Assembly (NCBI GenBank): GCA_917880885.1
Contig: OU862909.1
Span: 35,772,405-35,836,404, forward strand
DNA length: 64,000 bases
Reading direction: 5' to 3'
DNA from: Limnephilus marmoratus
Taxonomy: Eukaryota > Arthropoda > Insecta > Trichoptera > Limnephilidae
The translations under genes and the position numbers were made by a program. Of this stretch, positions 53,861-64,000 are shown piece by piece (position 1 is the stretch's first letter; each line of letters begins with the position of its first letter). The notes beneath the pieces are model-generated. The model was not told where the DNA came from, ran no database searches, and saw only the letters and a program-made list of their open reading frames with translations.

Positions 53861-55121
53861 CTATATCATTAAATGTGAATATTCTTCTCTACAAAGTTGT
53901 AAGATGAAAAGTAATATTCCAAATATATACTCTTGTGGTGCATACGCAATTCTATTGTTAGGTAACATTAAAGTCTCACTAGAGGAATCTTTACGTGTTC
54001 ATTAATAATTGGAATGATATTAAAATATGTTTGTGGTATTTTGGTATTTTTATTGTAACTAAGTTTTTTATGTAGAGAATTAGTAGAAGCGTTGTATTTA
54101 TGTTCATATACAATGTATTATATGTATAATTGTTACTTCAGCACATAAAATATATTGATTTGAGATGAAAGAGAACTCTGATAATCTGTTGAACTACATT
54201 ACCATGATTACATTTTAATTCCATGCTTTATTTCTACCCGAGAATCATTTTATGTGTTGTGTTCTGAAATACCGTGAATTCCATTGGTTGCCTCGCAGAA
54301 ATAACAACCAATAAACCTATGAAAAAATAGCGGGCGTAAATTATGCACTGATATTCTAAGGCGCTATTGTCATTTGTAAAACACGAAGGGCTATAAAGGG
54401 GTGGTAAAGGGGAGGGAAAGAGGGGTAAAGGAAGGGAGAAGTCCCCGGTTCCTGGTTTCCTGTTCTGTTCCCAGTTAGTAAGCCACCGGAATGGCCTTCC
54501 AGCCGCCCAAAAGGGAAATCAAATTAATATCACCCGGGGGGCGCGGGTGTTTGCCAATAGCTCCTCCGCCCCCACGGCCGTCCCCCGCCGCCCCCACCCC
54601 CTGGCCAAGGGGTGGTTCCCCGACTTCCGTTAAAAAAACTGCCCCAAAGAGAGGCAATATTCGTCCCTTCAAGTCTTATAAAGTAGCATTTCTCAGCCGG
54701 TAGAGGCAGAGGTACATCACATTTCACGTTTATTAAAGTTTAAAAATAAAAATTCTTAGTAATAATAACTTTGCAAATTGATGGATTTAATGGGTTAATT
54801 TTATTCCATTGGAAATAAAGTGCATTTGTATTCCTTATAGACCAAAAAAAAATTGAGAAGAATCTGAAATATTTACTACGAATTCCAGCTATACAATCAT
54901 CTTAAAGGTTAAATTCTCCATCCCTCTATATCCGGTTAAAAAAACAAAAATATTGAAGGTTTTTGAGGAAGAATTTTTTTTCAGCTTCAATTTATAAGAA
55001 AAAGCTGTCTGGAAATACATCTTTAGGCAAGGAGGGGATTTTTTTAAGTATAAACTAGCACAAACCTGTGAAAAATCACGGGATATTATAATTGTGGGAT
55101 TTGTGATGCTGAAAGTATTTA
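53861..55121. other. Unassigned, with GC-rich, G4-prone island
   Basis: Up to 54360 it is AT-rich. The interval 54390-54700 is strongly GC-rich, with GGGG-TGGTAAA-GGGG-A-GGG and GAGGGG runs, then CCGCCCCCACGGCCGTCCCC. It gives low-complexity frames on both strands that I do not call. 54720-55120 is AT-rich. Confidence 0.4.
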
Positions 55122-55170
55122 TTAACCCCTTAGACTAATTTATTCGGTTTTTGGAACAACTAATATATGC
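55122..55170 (+). repeat. Family D left-end fragment
   Basis: TTAACCCCTTAGACTAATTT then ATTCGGTTTTTGGAACAACT matches the left terminus at 34415-34460. The element breaks off before the LINE at 55225. Confidence 0.6.
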
Positions 55171-55224
55171 AAAACTAACCGTTAGTTAACCGCAATTTTT
55201 TTAAGTTTCCGACCACCGCGCCGT

Positions 55225-55760
55225 TTGAAAAAACATTATGAAACTTTTGTCTATTGTGAATTAAACAAACTTGTTATTGTCTCAAAATGCAATAAATTAA
55301 TATTTACACGAAATAAAAATAAAATTTCCTTTGTATACACATTGAACTTCACACATATCAACGAAGTAGAACATATCAGGGTCCTTGGGGTAACACTGGA
55401 TGTTAAATTAAACTTTATCAAATACACTGATGAAGTCATCAACAAAGCCAATAAAATGCTGGCATTTATAATTGGTATAGCAAAACCCTTCCGCAACACA
55501 AACACTCTATATTCCCTTTACACCTCATATATTCGCCCGCACTTGGAACACTGTACACCAATCTGGACTCCTTTTTACCAAAGCCCATATTGAAAGAATA
55601 GATAGCATCAAAAAAATTTATAAACTAAACTTACACTTCTCAAATTATACCGAATCCATTAAATTTCCAATTTCAACTCCCTCAAAGCACGTCTAATTTT
55701 TGATCAAATCCCATTGTTTAAAATTCTAAATATTGGCCTGGACTCACCAACTTAATAAAT
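55225..55760 (+). pseudogene. LINE reverse transcriptase C-terminal fragment
   Basis: The frame reads CELNKLVIVSKCNKLIFTRN, HINEVEHIRVLGVTLDVKLN, NKANKMLAFIIGIAKPF and YIRPHLEHCTPIWTPFY, then shifts frame at about 55585 and continues LERIDSIKKIYKLNLHF. The I-R-x-LGV-x-LD and RPHLE-x-x-x-x-IW motifs identify a Jockey/CR1-like LINE. The palm domain is missing. Confidence 0.85.
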
Positions 55761-55964
55761 TTTCATATTCCGTCAGATCAACCTGACAATCCGATTAAAC
55801 TCAAAAAGTAGAGATTTAAAATTAACGTAAATTTAAGAATAAATAATATTATATAAGATTAAAAACGATATTTATAATAAGTGTTGTGTGTTTGTGTTTT
55901 ATATTGGTTTTGTGTGTTACTTGTATGTTTTTTATTATTTTATGCTATAATATTTTGGTATTAT

Positions 55965-57080
55965 TGTCTATTTTGGTCTTTAATCCATTTTGTAATTTTG
56001 TGTCGGAATTTATTTTTGTCTTCCTCAATTTTATTTTCAAGTGTTAGACTGTTGAATGCTTTTATAGCTTGATATTGGTAGTGTCTTTGGACTTTGTATT
56101 TACCGTCGGAGTTTTTAAGTTTTCTTTGTATGCTTGTCTAACTGGTCTGTTTGTGATATTTTGTGTTTGTTGAAGGTTGTTTTTTTGGTCAAAAATGTAA
56201 TTTAGTAGCGATTTAACGTATAACTGTCGTATGTCTAGTACGTCACAGTGGTTGAATATTTGGTCTGTATCAGTAAGTCTATGTTTTTTAAGGATAACCT
56301 TTAAGATCGTTTTCTGCGCAATTTCCAGGTGTTCGATAGCTGAGTTTGTTGCTCCTCCCCAAGCAATTATTCCATATTCTATTATAGACTGACATAGAGC
56401 AAAATATATTGTTTTCAGTTGTTGTATTTTGTATATGTTTCTTATATTTAGGAAAATGTGTATCGTTTTGAGGAGTTTATTTGTGACTTGTTTGATGTGA
56501 TGTGTCCATCTAAGGTTATGGTCAATTATGATTCCTAGATACTTTATTTGTTCTTTTTGTTCTAGAGGAGGGCAAACGCAGATGTTGGTGTTTAAACATT
56601 CGTGTATTTTTATGGTGTTTGTGTTATTTTTTGGCTGTCCTGTGCTATTTATACTGTACTTTGTGAATTTTGTTTTCGATATGTTTAGTGTAAGCGTGTT
56701 TGAGTCTAGCCATGATTTCACTCGCGTGATTCCTAAATTCGCTATGTTGTATGCATTTTTCCAATCCTTAGATTTAAAGAGTAAGACTGTGTCATCTGCA
56801 TAACTAACTATTTCACTGTCTATTTTCATGCCGCAAAGTTCATTAATGTAAATGGTGAAAAGAACTGGCCCTAGTATGCTTCCTTGTGGAACTCCATATG
56901 TAATTGGTAGTGGCTTGCTAATATGTTTGTTAATTTTTACTTGCTGTGTTCTGTTACTCATATAACTTTTTAATAGTTGGAGTTCCTTGCCTTTGATACC
57001 TATGTTTTATAATTTTTTAAAAAGCGTTTGGTGGCAGATTGAATCGAAAGCTTTAGCTAAATCTAGGTATATCGCGATGC
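55965..57080 (-). pseudogene. LINE reverse transcriptase, best-preserved copy
   Basis: An uninterrupted 299-codon minus frame (56062-56961) contains ITYGVPQGSILGPVLFTIYI, VSYADDTVLLFKSKDW (YADD intact), QIKYLGIIIDHNLRWTHHIK and IIEYGIIAWGGATNSAI. Upstream sequence to 57080 continues with IYLDLAKAFDSICH after a break near 57010. Downstream a frameshift near 56075 leads to YQAIKAFNSLTLENKI. It is homologous to 19354-20995 but a distinct subfamily. The N-terminal endonuclease is absent, so it is not autonomous. Confidence 0.9.
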
Positions 57081-57150
57081 ATTAAAACTTCATTTCCGAT
57101 GAACTTTAGCATAAGAAACTTATGTGGCTTGATTTCAGTTCACTTATATA

Positions 57151-57291
57151 TTTATCACTGCATGTTATGTAAAAGCTGTTTGTTTCTTACAAATAAGAAA
57201 CAAACAGCTTTTACATAACATGCAGTGAAAATTAAAAATTAAAATTTATCACTGCATGTTATGTAAAAGCTGTTTGTTTCTTACAAATAAA
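57151..57291. repeat. Perfect 34-bp-arm palindrome plus third direct copy
   Basis: CACTGCATGTTATGTAAAAG... (57156-57189) and its exact reverse complement (57194-57227) flank a 4-nt CAAA loop. A third, direct copy of the left arm with its flank (45 bp) lies at 57245-57290 and runs into an ATAAATAAATAAAA tail. The identity implies recent origin. It sits just upstream (element sense) of the LINE at 55965-57080. Confidence 0.95.
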
Positions 57292-57300
57292 TAAATAAAA

Positions 57301-59914
57301 ATCTTAAGACATATTTTCATTGAACTTGAATAATTTTACGGATTAAGAGGAATATAAACGCTAGAAATATTTCGATTCCCTTGCATGCAAAATTTTAAAA
57401 TCGAGCGTCTAATTTGCACGAGGCAAGTAAGCTAAATAGTTTATTAATTTATTTTGTGCATAATTTTATAAGAACGAAAAAAAGTCTCAAAAATAGTCTT
57501 TGCCATAAAGGGGTATTTTTAAAAAATTATTTCTTGTATTACTTCATAGTTAAGTCACGAAAAAACATTTTTTTAGTGGTTTACGCTTATATTTTTTGTT
57601 GCGTAAATAATAATTTTATTGTAATTTCAATACAAAGAAAAGCTAGTAAAAGCTTCGATTTATCCGTAGCATATTTTTTGATGTTCATACTGTAAGTCGA
57701 TTCGTTGTAAAGATTAATCTAAATAGTGTCTAAATCGGATTTCACGTATAACTTCATCTTAAGCAGGATCATTTCATATTAATAATCAACTCACCGACAG
57801 CCGAAATTAATTTGATAATTACGTTTCAAATAAGAAAATGAATTGAATGTACGAGAATTGTAATTGTAAAATCATAAAATCTCGAAAATCTAAAAATAAT
57901 GTGGGAATTAACAAGCCATCTGTTCTTTTAATATCTGAAGTAATATTTTTTTCAATATGAGTGTAATGAAAATTTAAAAAAAACGAGTCCAATTCACACG
58001 TGGTAGAAGTGAAACCTTCACCCACATCTCAAAAAATAGGAACCTTGAAAAGTGAGCTCATAATCGAAGCCGCCAATGCGGTAAGGCTTCATTCTATCTC
58101 ATTCTCTCGCAAGCTAAATCTATAGATGTATGTGTTTGTCTCTTTTTAGTGTCGTTTCCAGTTCATCGAGTTTCAAATCACAACGGTGCTAAAGAACTTT
58201 CACTCCAAAAAGAAAACAATCAAACAGAAGTTAGATGCGTACTCCTGATTTCTTTTCAAGGACTCTTCGTTGGTACTTTATTTTTATGCAAAGTATCCGC
58301 CGAATTCCTTACAGATAAAAGAAATATAAATGCTTAATTAAGAAGTATTCCTCCGAAGTTAATGAGCGAAGGAAGCGGTATCTGGAATACGCAATACGCG
58401 GCAAAAGGTTGCTGTAAGCTGTCACGCGGGGCAGGTAGGAACCGACCAGGGACTGTATATAAAAACGTGGGCAATATTTATTGTAAATGAAAATGGGATT
58501 TAAACTAACGTCTTGTAACTAATACCCTCTTACGGTTAAAACGGGCACTAATTTGGTTTTTATAGCGCGTTCTTAATTTGATTTGGCGGCGTCGCGAGTG
58601 CCCTCCCTGTTTGCGGAGGGGAGCGCAATTAATATCCAGGGATTATATTTTTTTCGCGGGCACTGTTCCTGCCCCATAGTGTTGCCATTTCTTTATTTTC
58701 CCCAAGTTAAGCTTTGTTTAATTTGAGGGGGGTGTTCTGGACGATTAAAGTTTTACGCATACCTATTGCGAAATTACTTTGATTTTTTTTCAAGCCTGTC
58801 TTTAATGCAAAAAATTAAGCCTGTTAGCGTCGGAGATACAAATACGTAATTAAAAGTTTGCAGCGGTCGATTTATTTTGAAAGTGGTATTAAAATCGTGC
58901 TAGGGATTTCAGTTTGTTATTAATCTAGGAGGTCTTAAATTTTTATGCTTTTTCATTAAATTTAAATACAAAGAAAGCACTAACGAGTTTCTTTTTACGT
59001 CGGCTAATTGGTTTTTGAAAAATCCTGATTTTAAGTACAGTTTAGAAACTTGTGTTTAAAAATATACTTCTTCTTTACTGAGGAGGTATCAATTAAAACA
59101 AATTAAGCCTTTTAAGGGGTAAACTTATTTAAGTAACTACATACCTACAAAACAGGCTTCTTTGGTACTTTTATTTAATTGTCAAACTAATTGAAATCAA
59201 ATTACACATCTCATTTAAAAACCACGTTAAACTGTGGTATGGTTAACTATCTGAAATTTCCATTTTTTTAAATCTATCCTTATCTAATCATACGTAATAG
59301 TTACGCTGATATCATTTTCCGAGACGTGTATCAAATATTACGTAATAATAATTAGTTATAAATAATATACGAACATTTTTAAAGTACCTACCTGCGTGTT
59401 TATTATGTCTTCATAACTTGTTAACTCATTTCAGACAAACACTCAATTTTCAAACAAACATTTATTAATCTAAAAAATGAATAACGATAACATAATAACA
59501 CATCCACCATAAATAGATAACTAGCCTATTATTATGGTGGTATATCTTATTAATATTTATATTGTGGCATATTTTCTGTAAATGATTTTTTTTAATAAAC
59601 ATTTTAAGAAAAGCAATAAAAATAATTTAAGTTTAAATCAGTTAGAACATTAATTTTATTAAAAAGTGCCTACATACCTAAGTACCCTTAAAATATGACA
59701 ACATATCTCAATTGGTTTGACCTATCTTAAACCTGAAGGAAGTGTTTAGGACTCTTGTGGGTTATTTTTTTTTTTTTATTTAAAATATTTCAATGCGCTT
59801 TTAGTGTATATGTAATATGTATGTATAATAAATAGTGCATATTTAATATGTGTTAATAAATAGTGTAGGTAATGAACTGTAGGTTACATTTTTTTATTTT
59901 TTTTTATAGGTACC
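57301..59914. other. No gene recognised; one balanced island
   Basis: AT-rich DNA with a more balanced island at 58330-58740 (GATTTGGCGGCGTCGCGAGT, GTTTGCGGAGGGGAGCGCAA) that may be conserved noncoding DNA. Frames at 57414-57695 and 58149-58337 are low complexity or lack domains. Repeated TAATATGT/ATAAATAGTG words lie at 59815-59870. Confidence 0.4.
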
Positions 59915-60200
59915 GCACAAGAGTACCGACTGCTCCCAACGTCCGGAGCCGGTGAGAATATGGCTTACCCAGAATAGAAAGGCTGGTAAGTACCTGGCTA
60001 CCCAAATCTTGTCACCAAACACGGTTAGAGCCAGAGCAACGTTTTAATTCCAAGTAGTAGTCTTTCTCGGGGGCAATACGGAGAGTATCTTTCATTTTGT
60101 AACGTGCCGCAAATATATTACTTAAGAATATTATGTTTAATGATTTTATTGTGATACAACACGAAATTTATCACACGAAATTTACCCTTCCACGACAACT
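59915..60200 (-). repeat. Long SINE family S2, head portion, decayed
   Basis: CAAGAGTACCGACTGCTCCC, GTACCTGGCTACCCAAATCT, GTCACCAAACACGGTTAGAG and GTAACGTGCCGCAAATATAT align with 40160-40400. The tRNA-like end is lost. Confidence 0.55.
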
Positions 60201-60292
60201 TAAGAAAATGGCATTTCAACACCCCTTTAAAAAGTCATTAAGACTTTAAAATATTTGTTAAATATCCCGTAACCTAACCTAACATAATCTAT

Positions 60293-61038
60293 TTAAGGCG
60301 ATCCAATAGTTCAGGAAAAAATCGAAATCGGAATTCACGCCCTTTATGGGAGGAGTTTAAAAATACTTGAGAAAAAGCTTTTGGAAAGGTTGGAAAAGAT
60401 ATTTGAGAATTTTTTTTACAGGTTGATTTCGTAAAGGCCTGTAAAAAATATAAATTCCTGTTTTAAGCATTGTTTATTGTAAGAAAACTGAAATTTAAAA
60501 TTGATTACACGAAACTAAGCGACGCGGAGTAACACGACTGTCTCCGGCGCCGGTTGGGGCGTCACTGAAACGAAAAAGGTGTTGCCCAGTGCATGGTTCT
60601 TGTGCCCTAGCCATAAGGGTCACTTCAAGAATCCAAATTCATAGAGTGCGGGCCGTATTGATTGATGTCAAAAATAACAACGAGAAAATGCGTATTTTAT
60701 TGTATTTTGTGAAGTTCGGGCGTAAATATCATTTTTTTTGCGATTATTATAAAAGAAACTAAATTTGCCACATTATACAATAAAACGAAATCCGAAAAGG
60801 GGTTTATAAATAGGAGAGTTTGGACTTGAAAGTGTTTTTTATAGACCTTATAATTTATTTTTTTAAAGGCTTATTAAAAGACTTATCAAAAAAACGACTG
60901 ATATTTTTAAGGGCCAAGGTATGTTCTACACACAGTATTTAATTGAAGTATCTATAATACTTCTAAGCTATCAAATTTTCAAAACAAAAACATGTGATTT
61001 TGTATGATTTTGCATTATTTAGTATGGCTTCATCTTAA
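60293..61038 (-). repeat. 740-bp TTAA-bounded repeat, copy 2 (inverted)
   Basis: Reverse-complement copy of 448-1186, with TTAA at both borders (60293-60296, 61035-61038). Most of the block aligns. The region 60545-60650 differs from its partner, suggesting an internal replacement or fast divergence. It encodes no protein. Confidence 0.75.
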
Positions 61039-61099
61039 CCATTTATTTTTTCATTACTTTTGATGACTTTTCAAATTAGGTGTTGAGTTGTCCGTTCAC

Positions 61100-61195
61100 C
61101 AAAATCTACTTACCCACGCCGAGATCTGAACCAGCAACCTCTAGATTCTATCTCTCTGGAGAGTCTTAACCACTCGACCACGTCAAATGGCCGTC
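61100..61195 (-). mobile_element. tRNA-like SINE head
   Basis: The minus strand reads GACGGCCATTTGACGTGGTC, GAGTGGTTAAGACTCTCCAG and GGTTGCTGGTTCAGATCTCG, with box A (GTGGTCGAGTGGTTAAG) and box B (GGTTCAGATCTC). It is related to the heads at 24540, 45270 and 48110. It is unlikely to be a functional tRNA because the acceptor arm cannot be formed. Confidence 0.6.
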
Positions 61196-61599
61196 AAATC
61201 AAAACAATAAAATTTTGCTCTTAACTGCGTATTACTTACATTGCTCGTTTTATAGAAGATATTTGCAGTAAATACGCGAGATTGAAGAGACACAAGGAAC
61301 TCAATAACAGCAGCCTTCGATTGTAAGTTCACAGGATAATGCGCGTTTTCATCCCGCGACAAAATATCCCCGACAAAATATCCTATGGACAAAATATCCT
61401 TCAATAAAATATCTACTAAAACCTAACCTAACCTAATCTTATTTTTCATTTTTGAACAATAATTTATTGTACTTTTGAATGTAGCTATAACTTTGTGGTT
61501 ATCCATTATAGATTTTTTTTTTATTATAGCGACTATATAGAAAAAATTTTACATAAAAAATGTAATGTGAAATCAAGTATGAAATATTGTATTTCTTAG

Positions 61600-61832
61600 T
61601 CCTCCTCACTAGGGGGTCCTGTGCCGAGGCGGACTAAAGTTATTGAAATATAGTTCATTTGTCTTCTATGCCGTTTTTAGCGTCTTCGCTAGGATTTTCT
61701 CATTGACCTCTTTAAGCCATATTTTTATTCTTGATTTGTATTCAATTGGATTTTTTATTAGTTTTATGTCTCGGGGAAGGATGTTATGGAGTTTTGTTGC
61801 AAAGTATGTATACTGTATAGTTTCTTTGTCCA
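61600..61832 (-). pseudogene. LINE C-terminal fragment
   Basis: The minus strand encodes DKETIQYTYFATKLHNILPR, DIKLIKNPIEYKSRIKIWLK and EVNEKILAKTLKTA. This is a typical LINE tail (LP-x-x-IK-x-x-x-x...F/Y-K-x-x-x-K-x-WL). It abuts the oppositely oriented LINE at 61834. Confidence 0.65.
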
Positions 61833-61833
61833 A

Positions 61834-62235
61834 ATCCCGAAGAAATTAAAAAAATAACAGATTTCGTAACATTCAAGAAAAAGGTCAAATTAATCTTTAA
61901 AAAAAATCAACAACCATAACAACACCAATCAAAATGTTATAACTTCAATTCCTAGCATATCAAAAATTAACATCACAACATAGTTTATATTTATTGTATA
62001 TACTAAGTAAAATGTATTTTATAAAAGTGAAAAATAGTAGTTTATATATTATATTTATATATAGTTTATATTTATTGGAAAATGTAAGTAAAATGTATGT
62101 TATAAAAATGAACTAGCTGTAAAATAACTCCTACGCCAAGCTCAAGAGCTAGTACTCTTCATTGGCGTAGAATTTCAAAAATCATGTATCTTTTCATTAA
62201 ATAAAAAAAAAAAAATAAAAAATAAAAAAAAAATG
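61834..62235 (+). mobile_element. LINE 3-prime end, close relative of 20600-21320
   Basis: Starting at AATCCCGAAGAAATTAAAAA it encodes PEEIKKITDFVTFKKKVKLI and FKKNQQP. The same UTR, the CTACGCCAA/TTGGCGTAG stem-loop (62129-62170) and an A-rich tail follow. It lacks the MITE and so shows the pre-insertion site of the copy at 20637. It is strongly 5-prime truncated. Confidence 0.9.
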
Positions 62236-62341
62236 TGGTTTTATAACTTGGAATATTTTTTATATCATTTTTATTCGATCTAGTGTTATGCATACACGAA
62301 ACGTTTAACTTTGTTTGAATCACTTATATTTTTTACTTAGT

Positions 62342-62386
62342 AAAGCCGACCGGTTTCGGAACGACCGTTCCTTCTTCAGGGCAAGC
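62342..62386 (-). ncRNA. Hammerhead-ribozyme-like motif, Penelope family B
   Basis: The minus strand reads GCTTGCCCTGAAGAAGGAAC, GGTCGTTCCGAAACCGGTCG, GCTTTA. Core parts: stem I GCC/GGC, CUGAAGA, one extra A, helix II GGAAC/GUUCC with a 4-nt loop, GAAA, a 2-bp helix III formed by ACC/GGU, and a GUC cleavage triplet. Minimal type I hammerheads with helix III this short are known from Penelope-like elements and act as dimers. The extra nucleotide before helix II is a deviation to test. Confidence 0.6.
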
Positions 62387-62640
62387 GTATATTAATTTGA
62401 CAGTTTCGAAATATGGATGAAAACAATGTATTATTATGGTAGGGGTGGAGCCCTTGCTAAGTATTAATGAAGAGTGGGTGGGTAGGTATCGTTTCATTTA
62501 TCAATAATTTATTGCCTTTACAGGATGTCTGTATTATTTTTGTCCCTATTTTTGTTAGGTTAGGTTTCAGTAGATATTTGGTTTATGGGATATTTTGTCC
62601 GTAGGATATTTTGTCGGAGGATATTTTGTCGCGGAACCGT

Positions 62641-63032
62641 TTACAGAACAGCATTAAATTAAGCGGCGTTCATTACTGGAGACCATCAAACTGCGACAGC
62701 CCTCGGACTATACCTCCTCTGGTTCTTCATCTTCATAAGGCTGGACTGGCATCGTCCCTTGGAACAATCGACGCATAAATCGGTGGGAGGCCAAGTAGCC
62801 CGCCCACTCTTCACCCTTCTACTGAAGTATCTGCAGTTCTCATCTGCAGTAGGCGCTTGTGTATAGAAGAAGCAAGAAAATACTAAATAGACTTACAAAA
62901 ACTTTATTTTTTTATTTTGTAAATTATAACATTGTTAATAATAATAATAATTGGCTAATTTATATAACGCCGTTTTCGTGGAAAATCACCTCAAGGGCGC
63001 TGTACAAATAAATATATAAAAAAATAATATTA
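62641..63032. other. No gene; short dispersed repeat
   Basis: 62640-62880 is unassigned. 62938-63005 (AATTTATATAACGCCGTTTT, CACCTCAAGGGCGCTGTACA) resembles the start of the block at 49795 and may be a common SINE-like sequence. Confidence 0.35.
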
Positions 63033-63170
63033 CTGGCTTATAACTAAGATTTACAATTACAACTAGTGACTTACATCGAAGACTTATAGCTACTTATATT
63101 ACTGGCTTACAACTAAGATTTACAATTATAAGTAGTGACTTACATCTAAGACTTATAGCTAGTGACTTAT
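63033..63170 (+). repeat. 69-bp tandem duplication
   Basis: ACTGGCTTATAACTAAGATT, TACAATTACAACTAGTGACT, TACATCGAAGACTTATAGCT repeats once at 63102 with few changes, followed by a partial third unit (AGTGACTTATG). Confidence 0.85.
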
Positions 63171-63900
63171 GACTACAACATATAGATTACAGTAATAAAC
63201 AAAATAAATTAATAATTGATAAAAACAAAATAGAGAAATACACATGTTCAAGGATTTCTACGGCAATTGAGCTTGGTGTAGGAGTTATTTCATAATTATA
63301 TAATAAAGTATACAATAAATATAATCTTAAGTACTAGGATGTTGTAAAGTTAAAAACTAATATGGCCTGAAATGAAGTTAATAAAAATAATTTGACCTTT
63401 TTCTTGAATGATACCAAATCTGTTATTTTTTTACTAATTCGGGAAGACTATGAAAATATTTTATGCCTTTGTAAATATAATTATTGTGCATTATTTGTTG
63501 TATTGAAAATATGGGAATTTAATTAAGTTTAGGTATGCCTTAATGATGAGTTTCTTTAAATATTTGTAATATTGAATTTTATTATAGAAGTTTTCAATTT
63601 TTGACAAAATGTTGAACAACGTTGCTGAAGAGAATCTTGGTTGTTTTTTTTAAATTACTTTAACGATTAATTTTGAACCAATTTAAAGGACTTACAATTT
63701 TTTCATATACACCTCCCCATCCAAGGATTCCGTACTGAATTAATGATTGAACTAGTGCGTAACCGACCTTTTTTAGATTATTTAACTCAAGTATATTTCT
63801 TAATTTAATAAATATATAGATCCATTTCCTAATGCGCTTAACAAGTTATCATATATGTCTGTTCCATTTCACATGTTATATGTACTTAAAAACAAATAAT
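63171..63900 (-). pseudogene. LINE reverse transcriptase C-terminus, third copy of the 19354 family
   Basis: The minus strand matches 20140-21230: VKWNRHI-like start near 63870, then ALVQSLIQYGILGWGGVYEK, broken by frameshifts. Downstream come CCCGAATTAGTAAAAAAATA, ACAGATTTGGTATCATTCAA and a decayed CCTACACCAAGCTCAATTGC stem-loop at 63265-63290. It is more diverged than 61834 and carries no MITE. Confidence 0.75.
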
Positions 63901-64000
63901 TAATTGCTACACTTTAGTATCTACTTCTTTCGGATCCAGAACAACTCAGAATCATGCAATTTCAACACACCTTTTAAAGGTCATTAAAAGTTATGATAAG

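Larger units (their letters stand above)
61354..62634. mobile_element. 1.28-kb element with about 80-bp terminal inverted repeats
   Basis: The left end (61354-61430) and right end (62554-62634) are reverse complements. Each holds three spaced copies of GGATATTTTGTC and an inner AGTAGATATTT...GGTTAGGTT block with CCTAA repeats. Between them lie two LINE tails in opposite orientation and a Penelope family B terminal repeat, so the interior is nested foreign DNA. No transposase is seen and no clear target duplication was found (flanks CAT| and |AACC). Confidence 0.7.

Noticed and set aside
54475..54727. Three overlapping proline/glycine-rich frames
   Set aside because: They are low-complexity translations of a C- and G-rich island on both strands, with no domain and no splice context.
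61100..61195. Possible tRNA gene on minus
   Set aside because: The box sequences are good, but arms do not pair and related heads occur at 24540, 45270 and 48110, so a SINE origin is preferred.
61420..61436. Insect telomere repeat (CCTAA)n
   Set aside because: Only three units, and a related block is inside the other arm at 62553-62567, so it belongs to the inverted-repeat element rather than a telomere.

Overview
This is an AT-rich, repeat-dense stretch of a eukaryotic nuclear genome, most likely from an insect. The evidence is the mix of mobile elements: Jockey/CR1/L2-type and RTE-type LINE fragments, a Penelope-like element with a GIY-YIG tail, hAT-type MITEs, a mariner-type transposase remnant, tRNA-derived SINEs and a short Helitron. 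Abundant TACC/GGTA runs and a LINE C-terminus containing YNNAYR-LM-LPRFCSAS, common in moths and butterflies, make Lepidoptera my best guess, but I cannot exclude another insect order. No complete host protein-coding gene, rRNA or functional tRNA is visible. The window reads as intergenic or deep intronic DNA.

Layout. 1-12 kb: one copy of a 740-bp TTAA-bounded repeat, an inverted Penelope terminal-repeat pair inside a TTAA-type (piggyBac-like) repeat, one possible host exon pair near 5.9-6.4 kb that faintly resembles the end of an insect gustatory receptor, SINEs and a small Helitron. 12-26 kb: a poly-G MITE, an ATCGATAT-rich element, a Penelope fragment with its GIY-YIG domain between inverted terminal repeats, and a LINE reverse transcriptase interrupted by a hAT MITE with an exact 8-bp target duplication. 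A second inverted Penelope pair and a second hAT MITE follow. 26-38 kb: two LINE C-termini, a solo LTR candidate, G-rich islands, two more TTAA-type copies (one carrying a LINE insertion with an 11-bp target duplication) and a mariner remnant. 38-51 kb: SINE and LINE fragments separated by featureless AT-rich DNA. 51-64 kb: a 22-unit 30-bp minisatellite, a 1.1-kb element with seven copies of a GTTCCTCTGGAC-type motif, two further LINE reverse transcriptases, a perfect 34-bp-arm palindrome, the second (inverted) copy of the 740-bp repeat, and a 1.3-kb terminal-inverted-repeat element loaded with nested retroelement pieces.

The most interesting signal is in the Penelope terminal repeats. Two sequence families carry a CUGA(N)GA - helix II - GAAA core followed by a tiny self-complementary helix III (ACGU or ACCGGU) and a GCC/GGC stem I. 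That is the layout of the minimal type I hammerhead ribozymes known from Penelope-like retroelements. One family also occurs here as short head-to-head pairs of about 231-240 bp, flanked by 9-12-bp direct repeats as if each pair had moved as a unit. All coordinates and repeat relations were read by eye; identities are approximate and no database was searched.
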